A program made the translations under genes and the position numbers. A stretch of 64,000 nucleotides of DNA from Barnesiella sp. An22 (GTDB lineage Bacteria; Bacteroidota; Bacteroidia; Bacteroidales; Barnesiellaceae): contig NZ_NFJR01000001.1 of assembly GCF_002159975.1 (NCBI RefSeq), forward strand, positions 124,001 to 188,000, given 5' to 3'. The first letter of the stretch is position 1. Each line of letters opens with the position of its first letter. The notes below the pieces were generated by a model. It was not told where the DNA came from, did not search any database, and worked only from the letters and a program-made list of their open reading frames with translations. Shown here piece after piece: positions 52,080 through 60,992 of this stretch.

Positions 52080-52087
52080 CAAAAGTA
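52080..52087 (-). promoter_or_regulatory. Bacteroidetes -7 element for the biotin operon
   Basis: TACTTTTG on the minus strand, 8 bp before the ATG at 52072. No clear BirA/BioR-type operator palindrome was noticed around it. Confidence 0.55.
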
Positions 52088-52164
52088 CAAAAAATAATCT
52101 TCGTTTATTGGTTGTGAAGAGAGAATTTCATAAATCTTTCTTCTTTACATTGGCAGTTTCTTCG

Positions 52165-52172
52165 TATCTTTG
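52165..52172 (+). promoter_or_regulatory. Bacteroidetes -7 element for the lipoprotein-murB group
   Basis: TATCTTTG, 72 bp before the ATG at 52244. Confidence 0.55.
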
Positions 52173-52243
52173 CTCATGCACAGCTATGAAATCTGATGTA
52201 TCTCGCCTTGCGATGGAGCAAGGCGGAATAAGAGAAATGAAAT

Positions 52244-53176
52244 ATGAGGATAAATCTGATTTATATAACGATATTAAGCCTGCTGTCGATGACTTCGTGC
52301 TTTACGGGGGTCGAGAGTACCGGTAAAATCACCTTGCCCGAAGAGAATCGGGCCGAGAAACAGAGCCCCGAAGATGCCTTTATCGAATCGTATTTCGTAC
52401 CGCAGGGGTGCGACTCGTGGCGCGTGGGGAAGGCGTTTTACTATACCGACGAAAAACTTTCGTTTGTCTTTCAGGCCGAGCGACCTACCTTCCCCGACAG
52501 CGTATCGCTGAAAGGTAAAATCTTCACTTACACGGGGAGTGTCGAAGAGAGCCCTTTCGGTGGGGAGAAGAAGGTGGTGCTCCTGTTTGAGTGCGAAGGG
52601 TACAAATTCCGCTACGATACCGACAAGACTCGGGCCGAAATCGCACGAATGAAATACACGCCGCTGATACCGCCCTTTATCGACCTCGACGACCTGAACA
52701 TGGCCCGCTCGTTGTTGAAAGGGCGCACCCTCTATATCAAGACCCCCATGTGGTACGACCGCAACGGCGATGCGATAGACGGCCGCAAGCTGATACCGGT
52801 CGAGGTGCTCGACATCCGCCCGGGCAACAACGTGCTGCCGGTCGAGGTGTGGTTCAAGGACGACAAAGGCAACGAGGCCGGGGTATTCATGTCGCTGTTG
52901 ACTTCGGCACGCTCGCAATACATTACGTTCGACCGGCTCTTCTCCTTCGAGAATCCCCGGTTGCAATACAAGGAGATACAGGACGAGGCTTGGGAGCAAA
53001 TCACCTTGAGCCGGGTAAAGGCCGGCATGACCAAGGCCGAGTGCAAGCTGTCGCTGGGCAACCCCGACGAGGTGAAGAAGATACCCACTTACAGCGGATT
53101 GAGAGAACAATGGATATATAACTCGGGGGCCTATCTCTTTTTTGTCGATGGCTTGCTGACCGAATATAGATTATAG
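52244..53176 (+). CDS. lipoprotein with BamE/SmpA-like C-terminal domain
   Basis: 310 residues with a lipoprotein signal (ILSLLSMTSC). Residues 40-235 form a unique region with many beta strands. The C-terminus (about 250-310, ITLSRVKAGMTKAECKLSLG, then REQWIYNSGAYLFFVDG) has the GMTkxEVxxxLGxPdxv pattern of the BamE/SmpA fold. Function unknown; outer-membrane placement is likely. It ends 1 bp before murB and probably shares its transcript. Confidence 0.7.
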   Translation: MRINLIYITILSLLSMTSCFTGVESTGKITLPEENRAEKQSPEDAFIESYFVPQGCDSWRVGKAFYYTDEKLSFVFQAERPTFPDSVSLKGKIFTYTGSVEESPFGGEKKVVLLFECEGYKFRYDTDKTRAEIARMKYTPLIPPFIDLDDLNMARSLLKGRTLYIKTPMWYDRNGDAIDGRKLIPVEVLDIRPGNNVLPVEVWFKDDKGNEAGVFMSLLTSARSQYITFDRLFSFENPRLQYKEIQDEAWEQITLSRVKAGMTKAECKLSLGNPDEVKKIPTYSGLREQWIYNSGAYLFFVDGLLTEYRL

Positions 53177-53177
53177 T

Positions 53178-54194
53178 ATGATACGAATCGAAGAAAACTA
53201 TTTTATACAGGCCTTGCATACCTTCCGTATGCCGGTGTATGCCCGTTGGTTTGTCGAATACGACCGGGTAGACGACCTGGTCTCGTTGCTGCACTCCGAT
53301 TTGTTGCAGCATCACCCCTTCCTGCCGATGGGCGGGGGGAGCAATCTGCTGTTTGTTCACGAACACTACAACGGGGTACTGTTGCACTCGGCCATCCGCA
53401 CGGTCGAACTGCTGAGCGAGACCGACTCGGAGGTCTTCATCAAGGTGGGTGCAGGTGTCGTGTGGGACGACTTCGTGGCCCATTGTGTAGCCCAAGGGTG
53501 GGGCGGAGCCGAGAATCTGTCGTATATCCCGGGCGAGGTAGGGGCCAGTGCCGTGCAGAACATCGGGGCCTATGGCGTGGAGGTAAAGGATATTATCGCC
53601 GAGGTCGAGACCATCGAAATCGCTACCGGGCAGCCTCGGGTATTCCAGAATGCCGAGTGCGAGTATGGCTACCGCAGCAGTATCTTCAAACACGCCTTGA
53701 AGGGGAAATATATCGTTACGGCGGTGACCTATCGGTTGCAGAAGCATCCGCAACTGCATCTCGATTACGGCAATCTGCGCAGTTCGCTATCCGGCGACCA
53801 CATCACCATCGCCGATGTACGCCGGGCGGTAATCGACATCCGTCGCTCCAAGTTACCCGAGCCCGACGAATACGGCAGTGCCGGCAGTTTCTTTATGAAC
53901 CCGGTCATCCCGGTCGAGCAGTACGAACAGCTGAAAGTACGATTCCCCGATATGCCGCACTATGCCGTAGACGAGGCGCATGTGAAGGTGCCTGCCGGCT
54001 GGCTCATTGACCGTTGCGGCTGGAAGGGCAAGGAGGAGGGCGGTGCTGCCGTGTATGAAAAGCAGTGCCTGGTGCTCATCAACAAACACAATGCCCGCCC
54101 GGACGACGTGGTGAGACTGGCCGAGAAAATAAGACGGTCGGTACAGGAGACCTATGGCATTACCATCAATCCCGAAGTGAATTATATTGGATAA
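53178..54194 (+). CDS. murB: UDP-N-acetylenolpyruvoylglucosamine reductase
   Basis: 338 residues, the longer type I MurB. FAD-binding segments LPMGGGSNLLFV and YIPGEVGASAVQNIGAYGVEV are clear, the proton-donor Ser lies in GSAGSFFMNPVI, and the C-terminal catalytic Glu in INPEVNYIG. It reduces UDP-GlcNAc-enolpyruvate to UDP-MurNAc with NADPH for peptidoglycan synthesis. Followed 6 bp later by the MBL-fold gene. Confidence 0.96.
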   Translation: MIRIEENYFIQALHTFRMPVYARWFVEYDRVDDLVSLLHSDLLQHHPFLPMGGGSNLLFVHEHYNGVLLHSAIRTVELLSETDSEVFIKVGAGVVWDDFVAHCVAQGWGGAENLSYIPGEVGASAVQNIGAYGVEVKDIIAEVETIEIATGQPRVFQNAECEYGYRSSIFKHALKGKYIVTAVTYRLQKHPQLHLDYGNLRSSLSGDHITIADVRRAVIDIRRSKLPEPDEYGSAGSFFMNPVIPVEQYEQLKVRFPDMPHYAVDEAHVKVPAGWLIDRCGWKGKEEGGAAVYEKQCLVLINKHNARPDDVVRLAEKIRRSVQETYGITINPEVNYIG

Positions 54195-54200
54195 ATAGAT

Positions 54201-54962
54201 ATGATGCAGATCACATTTTTGGGGACAGGCACTTCGACCGGAATACCGCAAATCGGTTGTACCTGTCCGGTTTGTACGTCGAAAGACCCACACGATAACC
54301 GGCTGAGAACTTCGGCCGTCGTTACGGTAGGCGGTAAAAACATACTCATCGACTGCGGTCCCGACTTCAGGCAGCAGATGCTCCGTGCACATCTGGGGCG
54401 AATCGATGCGGTACTCATTACACACATTCACTACGACCACACGGGCGGTATCGACGATCTGCGCCCCTTCGGCGGTTCGCACACGTTGCCCATCTATCTG
54501 GAGCACCCGGTGGCCGAGGGCATTCGCACGCGGTTACCGTACTGCTTTGGCGACCACCTTTATCCCGGGGTGCCCAACATCATGTTGCAGGAGATAGGCG
54601 TCGAGCCCTTCTCGATCAAGGGAATCGAGATTACTCCCATACGGGTGATGCATTACAAGTTGCCTATTCTGGGCTACCGCATAGACGACCTGGTCTACAT
54701 TACCGATGCCCTCACGATTCCCGAGACGGAATACGAAAAGATGAAGCAGGTAGATGTACTGGTCATCAACGCGCTGCGCAAACAGCCGCACCTCTCGCAC
54801 CAGACCTTGGCCGAGGCGTTGCGGGTAATCGAGCGGGTACAGCCGCGCGAAGCCTATCTGGTGCACATGAGTCACCACATGGGGCTCACGGCCGATGTCG
54901 AAAAGGAGTTGCCGCCTCATGTTCACTTTGCCTACGACGGGCTGGTGGTCGAGAGCAGGTAA
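54201..54962 (+). CDS. MBL-fold metallohydrolase, PhnP-like
   Basis: 253 residues. FLGTGTSTGIPQIGCTCPVC has the PhnP-type start with a Cys cluster, ILIDCGPDFRQQML follows, and the metal-binding motif is THIHYDHTGGIDDL, with a further His in VHMSHHMGL. PhnP homologues hydrolyse cyclic phosphodiesters (5-phosphoribosyl 1,2-cyclic phosphate), but no phosphonate genes are near, so the substrate here is open. Last gene before a bidirectional terminator. Confidence 0.88.
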   Translation: MMQITFLGTGTSTGIPQIGCTCPVCTSKDPHDNRLRTSAVVTVGGKNILIDCGPDFRQQMLRAHLGRIDAVLITHIHYDHTGGIDDLRPFGGSHTLPIYLEHPVAEGIRTRLPYCFGDHLYPGVPNIMLQEIGVEPFSIKGIEITPIRVMHYKLPILGYRIDDLVYITDALTIPETEYEKMKQVDVLVINALRKQPHLSHQTLAEALRVIERVQPREAYLVHMSHHMGLTADVEKELPPHVHFAYDGLVVESR

Positions 54963-54995
54963 GTTATGTCGATAGTATAATAAGTAATAAAACGA

Positions 54996-55031
54996 GAGCG
55001 GGGTTGAAACTTGTACATTTCAACCCCGCTC
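54996..55031. terminator. bidirectional terminator between the MBL-fold and OPT genes
   Basis: A perfect 14-bp stem (54996-55009 with 55018-55031) and an 8-nt loop, extended by imperfect A/T pairs. T-rich on both sides in a convergent gap. Confidence 0.9.
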
Positions 55032-55055
55032 TTCGTTTATGGGTTCGAACCTGTT

Positions 55056-57014
55056 TTAGTTCGTCTTTTTAGCTCTCATACTCATCGCCGTGAGGAAGGC
55101 AATCAGCAACAGATACATCACCAATCCGGCAATCTGCATCGTGCTTTCGCTCAACGTGTGTTGATATTTGAAGCTGGTCAGGCTCAATCCGGTGCTGACT
55201 ACACCCATCAGGGCACCACCGGCAATGAATCCCGAGGCAAGCAAGGTACCGCGGTCTACACGAGCTTTGTTGAGAGCAGCATCTTTCGAGCGGCTACCCA
55301 CATACCAGCTGATAAGACCGCCGACTACCAGCGGGGTATTCAACTCGATGGGGATGAACATACCCAGGGCAAAAGCCAAGGCAGGAACGCCCAGCCAGGT
55401 AAGTATCACGGCCAGAATGGCACCGATCCCGTAGAGCAGCCAGGGGGCACCTTGTCCCATCATCAGGGGTTCGATAACGGCAGCCATGGCATTGGCCTGA
55501 GGAGCTACGAGAGCATCTTCGCCCGAGAATCCGTAAGCCTTGTTCAGCAGCAGAATCACACCGCCTACGGTAGCAGCCGAAACCAAGGTACCGAGGAATT
55601 TCCAAGACTCCTGCTTGCGGGGCGTAGAACCTATCCAGTAACCGATTTTCAAGTCGGTCACGAAGCCACCGGCCATCGAGAGAGCCGTACAAACCACACC
55701 GCCAATCACGAGGGCGGCTACCATTCCGCTGGTACCTTTCAGGCCTACGGCCACGAGAATAACCGAGGCCAGAATCAGGGTCATCAGCGTCATGCCCGAA
55801 ACCGGGTTGGTACCTACGATAGCGATGGCATTGGCGGCTACCGTGGTGAAGAGGAAGGCGATGCCGGCTACCACGACAAAGGCAACGACGGCTTGCAGCA
55901 GGTTGTTGATGACACCCAGGTAGAAGAAGAGGAAGGTCACAATCAGCGCTATGACGATGGCCCCGACGATGAATTTCATCGAGAGGTCGCGCTGGGTGCG
56001 CGGTGCCTTGTTGTCGTCGTTATCCTTCTTGCTCGAAAACTCTTTCGTGGCCAGTCCCAGCGCACCTTTGATGATGCCCCACGAGCGGATAATGCCGATG
56101 ACACCGGCCATGGCGATACCGCCGATACCGATGTAGCGGCCGTAGTTGGTGAAAATCTCTTCGGGAGCAGCGGCAGCCAGTTCACTGCCGGGCACACTGC
56201 CCAGCAGCGGGATAATGATGAACCACACGAAGAGAGAGCCCGAGCAGATAATGAGACTGTATTTCAAACCCACGATGTAGCCGAGGCCCAACACGGCGGC
56301 GCCGGTATTGACCTTGAACACCATCTTCACGTTGTTGGCCAACTCGGTGCCCCAGGGTATTACACGGGTCGTGAGCACATCGCTCCACCAGCCGAAGGTC
56401 GAGAGGCAGAAGTCGTAGATACCGCCCACGAGACCGGCCAGAATCAGGGGTTTGGCCTGACTGCCGCCCTTCTCGCCCGACACGAGTACCTGAGCCGTAG
56501 CCGTAGCTTCGGGGAAGGGGTATTTGCCGTGCATGTCGGATACAAAATATTTACGGAAAGGTATCAGGAACAGGATACCCAGAATACCGCCCAGCAGCGA
56601 GCTGAGGAATACCTCCATGAAGTTGACGGTCAGTTCGGGATACTTGGCCTGCAGGATATAGAGGGCAGGCAGGGTGAAGATAGCACCGGCCACGATGACG
56701 CCCGAGCAGGCTCCGATCGATTGGATAATCACATTTTCGCCCAGGGCATTCTTGCGCTTGGCGGCTCCCGACAGACCTACGGCAATGATGGCGATAGGTA
56801 TGGCGGCCTCGAACACTTGTCCTACCCGCAATCCCAGGTAAGCAGCGGCGGCCGAGAAGATAATCGCCATGACGATACCCCAGGTCACCGACCAGGCATT
56901 CGCCTCGGGATAGACTTTGTCGGGCGAGAGAATAGGACGGTATTCTTCACCCGGTTTCAACTCCCGAAACGCGTTTTCGGGCAAGTCGACAGGTTGTTTT
57001 TCGTTTGTTTCCAT
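55056..57014 (-). CDS. OPT-family oligopeptide/metal transporter
   Basis: 652 residues from the ATG at 57014 (METNEKQPVDLPENAF); the frame is open to 57125 but the extra part is not hydrophobic or conserved-looking. About 14-16 transmembrane helices. Typical OPT segments include NAWSVTWGIVMAI, AAAYLGLRVGQVFEAAIPIAI and YPFPEATATAQVLVSGEKGG. Bacterial members take up peptides or metal-chelate compounds. Single gene; no clear TAnnTTTG upstream. Confidence 0.92.
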   Translation of the reverse strand: METNEKQPVDLPENAFRELKPGEEYRPILSPDKVYPEANAWSVTWGIVMAIIFSAAAAYLGLRVGQVFEAAIPIAIIAVGLSGAAKRKNALGENVIIQSIGACSGVIVAGAIFTLPALYILQAKYPELTVNFMEVFLSSLLGGILGILFLIPFRKYFVSDMHGKYPFPEATATAQVLVSGEKGGSQAKPLILAGLVGGIYDFCLSTFGWWSDVLTTRVIPWGTELANNVKMVFKVNTGAAVLGLGYIVGLKYSLIICSGSLFVWFIIIPLLGSVPGSELAAAAPEEIFTNYGRYIGIGGIAMAGVIGIIRSWGIIKGALGLATKEFSSKKDNDDNKAPRTQRDLSMKFIVGAIVIALIVTFLFFYLGVINNLLQAVVAFVVVAGIAFLFTTVAANAIAIVGTNPVSGMTLMTLILASVILVAVGLKGTSGMVAALVIGGVVCTALSMAGGFVTDLKIGYWIGSTPRKQESWKFLGTLVSAATVGGVILLLNKAYGFSGEDALVAPQANAMAAVIEPLMMGQGAPWLLYGIGAILAVILTWLGVPALAFALGMFIPIELNTPLVVGGLISWYVGSRSKDAALNKARVDRGTLLASGFIAGGALMGVVSTGLSLTSFKYQHTLSESTMQIAGLVMYLLLIAFLTAMSMRAKKTN

Positions 57015-57163
57015 CTTATTTTTATTCTGTTTTTGTGTATTGCTTTTTACAAAATCGTGGCAAGTTAGTAAAAAATGGAAACATAGCGGGTATTCTTGCG
57101 CTTGTTTTTTGCCACGGGGGAGCATAAAATGCGTTTTTACGTGACAGAACGAACAAAAAAATC

Positions 57164-57171
57164 TATATTTG
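57164..57171 (+). promoter_or_regulatory. Bacteroidetes -7 element for the DUF2461 gene
   Basis: TATATTTG, 45 bp before the ATG at 57216. It also excludes the upstream in-frame ATG at 57096 as the start. Confidence 0.6.
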
Positions 57172-57215
57172 CTTCACAAATAAGAAGTGTAATTACTCGA
57201 TATAGAACCGATATA

Positions 57216-57893
57216 ATGCTAAAGAATATGAAAGATATATTGACTTATTTGACTCGACTGAGAGAAAACAATAATCGGGAGTGGTTCCAAACCCACAAAG
57301 AGGAGTATGACCGGTTGCGCCCGATCTTTATCGACAAGGTGCAGCAACTGATCGACCGCATCGCACAGTTCGACGACGAGATTGCGGGGCTGGAGGCGAA
57401 ATCGTGCATGTACCGCATCTATCGCGATATTCGTTTCTCGCCCGACAAGACACCTTATAAAACCTATATGTCGGCCTACATGGCCAAGGGCGGCCGCAAG
57501 AGCCTGCGGGCCGGTTACTATTTCCATCTCGAGCCGGGCAACTGTATGATTAGCGGCGGGGTATGGTGCCCCGAGCCGAAACTGCTGAAGGCTTTGCGAC
57601 AGGCGATTTACGACAACTACGACGAGTTTCAGGAACTCATCGGCCGCCCGCAGTTCAAGACGCTTTATCCCGATTGGGAGGGTGAGACCCTCAAGGTAGT
57701 ACCCCGGCCGTTCCCCCGCGATTGCGAGCAGGCCGAGTGGCTCAAACGGAAAGATTATGTGATGGTCCATTTCGCCCCCGACAACTTTTTCGATGCCCCC
57801 GACTGGGTGGAACAGACGGCTCACGCTTTCGAGATAATGAAACCGGTAAACGATTTCTTCAACTATACGGTCGACGAGGTATATAACCTGTAA
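57216..57893 (+). CDS. DUF2461 protein
   Basis: 225 residues. RENNNREWFQTHKEEYDRLR, the central MYRIYRDIRFSPDKTPYKT, and GYYFHLEPGNCMISGGVW are the family hallmarks. Function unknown; cytoplasmic. A second ATG four codons in (57228) gives the MKDIL start common in the family. It converges on mutS2 with a 13-bp gap. Confidence 0.9.
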   Translation: MLKNMKDILTYLTRLRENNNREWFQTHKEEYDRLRPIFIDKVQQLIDRIAQFDDEIAGLEAKSCMYRIYRDIRFSPDKTPYKTYMSAYMAKGGRKSLRAGYYFHLEPGNCMISGGVWCPEPKLLKALRQAIYDNYDEFQELIGRPQFKTLYPDWEGETLKVVPRPFPRDCEQAEWLKRKDYVMVHFAPDNFFDAPDWVEQTAHAFEIMKPVNDFFNYTVDEVYNL

Positions 57894-57906
57894 CCGTCCG
57901 AGGTAT

Positions 57907-60387
57907 TTAGTTCAGCTCAACTACCGTAATGCCGGCGCCGCCCAACTGCACGTGCTCGTCCTGAAAGTGGGCTACGCCCGGCACGGTCTTGAGGTATTGC
58001 CGGATGACCTGCCGCAGCACACCAGTGCCCGTACCGTGCAGAATGCGCACGCGGGTACAGCCCACTTGTATGGCATCGTCGATGAAGTAGGTGACTGCCT
58101 GCAACGCCTCGTCAGCCCGCATGCCCCGCACATCAATCTCTTGTTTGAAGTTGAGCTGCTTCTCCCTCATATCTTCGGTAGTCTGTACCCCCAGGAAGGT
58201 AGCCTTGGCATTCTCCTTTTTGATCTGGCTTTTGCTTACCCGCTCCAGCCGGTCGGCCTTGACGGTCGACTTGAGCATGCCGAAAGCCACGGTTACGTTG
58301 TTGCCATTCACTTCGAGCACTTCGCCCACCGAGGTTTGGCCCTTCAGCCGCACGGCATCGCCTGCGGCGAGGGGTGAGGCGGTTGCGGCCTGCGGTTGGG
58401 GCTCTTCACTCTTCTTGCGCTGTTGCTTGCGTTTCTTCCGCTCGGCTATCTGTTTGAGCTTGCGGCTCACCAGGTCGTCGGCTGCGGGTTCGGACTCTTC
58501 GCTCAGCCCGGCTTTGAACTGCTCGAACTTTTGGCGGGCGGCACGGGTCTTCTCCTTCTCGGCCTGCGCCTCCTTGATTTCGCGTATCGTGTTCTCGATG
58601 CGGGCATTGGCCTCGGCCAGAATCTGGGCGGCATCGCCTTTGGCCTGTTTCAGCAACTCCTTGCGTTGCTTTTCCAGAGCGGTGAGGTCGGCCTCGTAGC
58701 GGGCGGTGAGCTCCTCGAGCTTCTTCTCGCGCTGGCGTATGTTCTGGCGTTTGCTCTCCCAGTAGCGTTTGTCGCGCACGATGTCTTGCAGATACTTGTC
58801 CATATCGATGTAGGCCGAACCCACCTTCTCGGAGGCCGAGGCGATGACATCTTCGGGCAAACCTATCTTGCGGGCTATCTCGATGGCAAACGAGCTGCCG
58901 GGGTTACCGATGGATAGCTTGAAGAGCGGCTGCATGAGGTGACGGTCGTAGAGCATGGCGCCGTTGACGATGCCGTCGGTATCTTCGGCAAAATGTTTCA
59001 GGTTCTGGTAGTGGGTCGTGATGACTCCGTAGGCCCGCTTCTGGTTGAAACGGTCGAGCAGGGCTTCGGCAATGGCCCCACCGATTTGAGGCTCGGTGCC
59101 GCCACCGAACTCATCGATGAGCAGGAGACTGTTCTCGTTGGCATTCCGCACGAAAAATTTCATGTGCGTGAGGTGCGAACTGTATGTACTCAGGTCGTCC
59201 TCGATAGACTGCTCGTCGCCGATGTCGATGAATATGTCCTTGAAGATGCCGGTGCGGGAGTTGTCGTACATGGGCACCAGCAGACCACACTGCAACATGT
59301 ATTGCAGCAGTCCGGCCGTTTTGAGGCAGACCGATTTACCGCCGGCGTTGGGACCCGAGATGAGCAGGATGCGGTTTTTCTCGTCGAGAGTCAGGTCGAG
59401 GGGAACAACAGTCTTGCCCTGTCGCTTGAGCGAGAGGTAGAGCAGGGGATGCACGGCGTGGTACCATTCGATTTGCCGTTTGTTCTCAAAGCGAGGCAAT
59501 GTCCCGCCGGTCTCCAGTGCCAGGAGGGCCTTGGCCCGGATGAAATCTATCTCGGCCAGAAATTCATAGGAGTAGATGATTTCGTCGATATAGGGACGCA
59601 GGGTGTCGGTAAAGGCGGTGAGTATGCGCACGATTTCGCGTCGCTCCTCGTTCTCGAGTTCACGTACCCGGTTGTTAGCCTCGACTACCTCGGCCGGTTC
59701 GATGAATATGGTCTTGCCGCTGGCCGACTCATCGTGCACGATACCCTTGATTTTCCGTTTGTACGAAGGGGCCACCGGTATCACCAGCCGGCCGTCGCGC
59801 ATGGTGGGGCTCACCTCTTTGTCGACGAACCCCTCGCTCTGTGCCGCCCGCAGGATGGAGTTCAGGTTGCGCGATATGCTCGAGAGGGTCGAGGCGATGC
59901 TGCTGCGAATCTGGGCCAGGGCGGGCGAAGCGTTATCCTTGATATGGCCGAATTTGTCGAGAATCGCATCGATCTGTTTGACCAGCTGGGGGAATGCCTC
60001 TACCTCTTGGGTCAGTTCGTGCAGGTAGGGATAGCGAATCTCCTCCTCTTCGCCGGGACGAAGAAAGCGCACGATGGCCTGAATCGTGTCGAGCGAACGC
60101 CGCAGGTCGAACAGTTCGCTCTCTTCCAGAAAGGTTCCTTCGATGCGAACCCGTTTCAGCGAAGCTCGTACGTCGAAAAAGAAATCGGCCGGGAAATCGT
60201 CGGCCTGTTCGATAATGTGTACAAACTCCCATGTGCAGTTCAGCTGCTTGCGTATGGCGTCGTAGTCGGTAGAGAATTGCATTCTATCGGTATAGTCCGT
60301 TCCCAGGTTGCTGAGACACTTCTCTTTAATGAGCGACCGTATCTGGTCGAAACCTATCTTCTGCTCGAAATTCTGCGGATATATCAC
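57907..60387 (-). CDS. mutS2: MutS2 (Smr-domain MutS homologue)
   Basis: 826 residues. No mismatch-recognition domain; a clamp/core region, the MutS ATPase with Walker A ISGPNAGGKSVCLKT (near 350) and LLIDEFGGGTEPQIGGA, a long coiled coil (about 520-640), a KOW-like linker, and a C-terminal Smr domain (DVRGMRADEALQAVTYFIDD, RILHGTGTGVLRQ). MutS2 limits recombination and acts at collided ribosomes in some bacteria. Confidence 0.96.
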   Translation of the reverse strand: MIYPQNFEQKIGFDQIRSLIKEKCLSNLGTDYTDRMQFSTDYDAIRKQLNCTWEFVHIIEQADDFPADFFFDVRASLKRVRIEGTFLEESELFDLRRSLDTIQAIVRFLRPGEEEEIRYPYLHELTQEVEAFPQLVKQIDAILDKFGHIKDNASPALAQIRSSIASTLSSISRNLNSILRAAQSEGFVDKEVSPTMRDGRLVIPVAPSYKRKIKGIVHDESASGKTIFIEPAEVVEANNRVRELENEERREIVRILTAFTDTLRPYIDEIIYSYEFLAEIDFIRAKALLALETGGTLPRFENKRQIEWYHAVHPLLYLSLKRQGKTVVPLDLTLDEKNRILLISGPNAGGKSVCLKTAGLLQYMLQCGLLVPMYDNSRTGIFKDIFIDIGDEQSIEDDLSTYSSHLTHMKFFVRNANENSLLLIDEFGGGTEPQIGGAIAEALLDRFNQKRAYGVITTHYQNLKHFAEDTDGIVNGAMLYDRHLMQPLFKLSIGNPGSSFAIEIARKIGLPEDVIASASEKVGSAYIDMDKYLQDIVRDKRYWESKRQNIRQREKKLEELTARYEADLTALEKQRKELLKQAKGDAAQILAEANARIENTIREIKEAQAEKEKTRAARQKFEQFKAGLSEESEPAADDLVSRKLKQIAERKKRKQQRKKSEEPQPQAATASPLAAGDAVRLKGQTSVGEVLEVNGNNVTVAFGMLKSTVKADRLERVSKSQIKKENAKATFLGVQTTEDMREKQLNFKQEIDVRGMRADEALQAVTYFIDDAIQVGCTRVRILHGTGTGVLRQVIRQYLKTVPGVAHFQDEHVQLGGAGITVVELN

Positions 60388-60412
60388 ACTTTATAATTTA
60401 GAAAAACGTATG

Positions 60413-60420
60413 CAAAAGTA
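60413..60420 (-). promoter_or_regulatory. Bacteroidetes -7 element for mutS2
   Basis: TACTTTTG on the minus strand, 26 bp before the mutS2 ATG. Confidence 0.6.
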
Positions 60421-60513
60421 ATAAAAAGCGTGGGGATAATCGATATTTGTCTCTGAACAAAACACAGCGGTTAGGTGTAATAAAGCGCGTATAACCGTTA
60501 ATTGAAAAAAGAG

Positions 60514-60882
60514 ATGGATTCAATAAGCTCGATTTACAAAGATATTCGGCGGATGTTCCAGTCGGCAGTTCCGCCTTATGTAGCTACAATCAACGACGAC
60601 TACCACTACGAAGTGTGGGCTATCAAACAACAGGCTGGTCAATCGCAAAGCTCGGAGGAGTTGCTGGGATATGTAGCCAAACACGACGACAGTGTGACCG
60701 TAGGCTTCAACAACAAGTTGGGCGAGGAGGCTCGAAAACGTCTCTTTTCGGCCCTGTTGCTGACCAAGATGAATGGTCACGGTCGAATCTCCATTCATCG
60801 CATGACTCACCAGTTGCATGCCGATTTGCAAGAGGCCATTGCCAACCTGATGCGCTATTACAGCGAGATGAACTGGATATAA
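60514..60882 (+). CDS. small protein of unknown function
   Basis: 122 residues from the ATG at 60514, preceded by a purine-rich stretch; a TTG four codons earlier is a less likely start. No signal peptide or membrane segment. Predicted mixed alpha/beta with a C-terminal helical part (HRMTHQLHADLQEAIANLMRYY-like). Not recognised as a known family. It lies between the divergent mutS2 promoter and glnS, which has its own promoter. Confidence 0.65.
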   Translation: MDSISSIYKDIRRMFQSAVPPYVATINDDYHYEVWAIKQQAGQSQSSEELLGYVAKHDDSVTVGFNNKLGEEARKRLFSALLLTKMNGHGRISIHRMTHQLHADLQEAIANLMRYYSEMNWI

Positions 60883-60962
60883 TCGGGGGCTGTACTTTTG
60901 CAAACTATTACCGACTATCTGCTATTTTTTGCTTAATAAAACTGTTTTTGGATATTTATTGT

Positions 60963-60970
60963 TATATTTG
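60963..60970 (+). promoter_or_regulatory. Bacteroidetes -7 element for glnS
   Basis: TATATTTG, 22 bp before the glnS ATG. Confidence 0.6.
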
Positions 60971-60992
60971 CGCCCTATAAATAAGCGCATTT

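Noticed and set aside
55011-57068. A 685-codon open frame on the plus strand opposite the OPT transporter gene
   Set aside because: It is the mirror frame of a GC-rich, well recognised transporter gene, has highly charged low-complexity composition and no domain. The convincing protein is on the minus strand.
58939-60396. A 485-codon open frame on the plus strand opposite mutS2
   Set aside because: MutS2 on the minus strand has all ATPase and Smr motifs; the opposite frame is a shadow.
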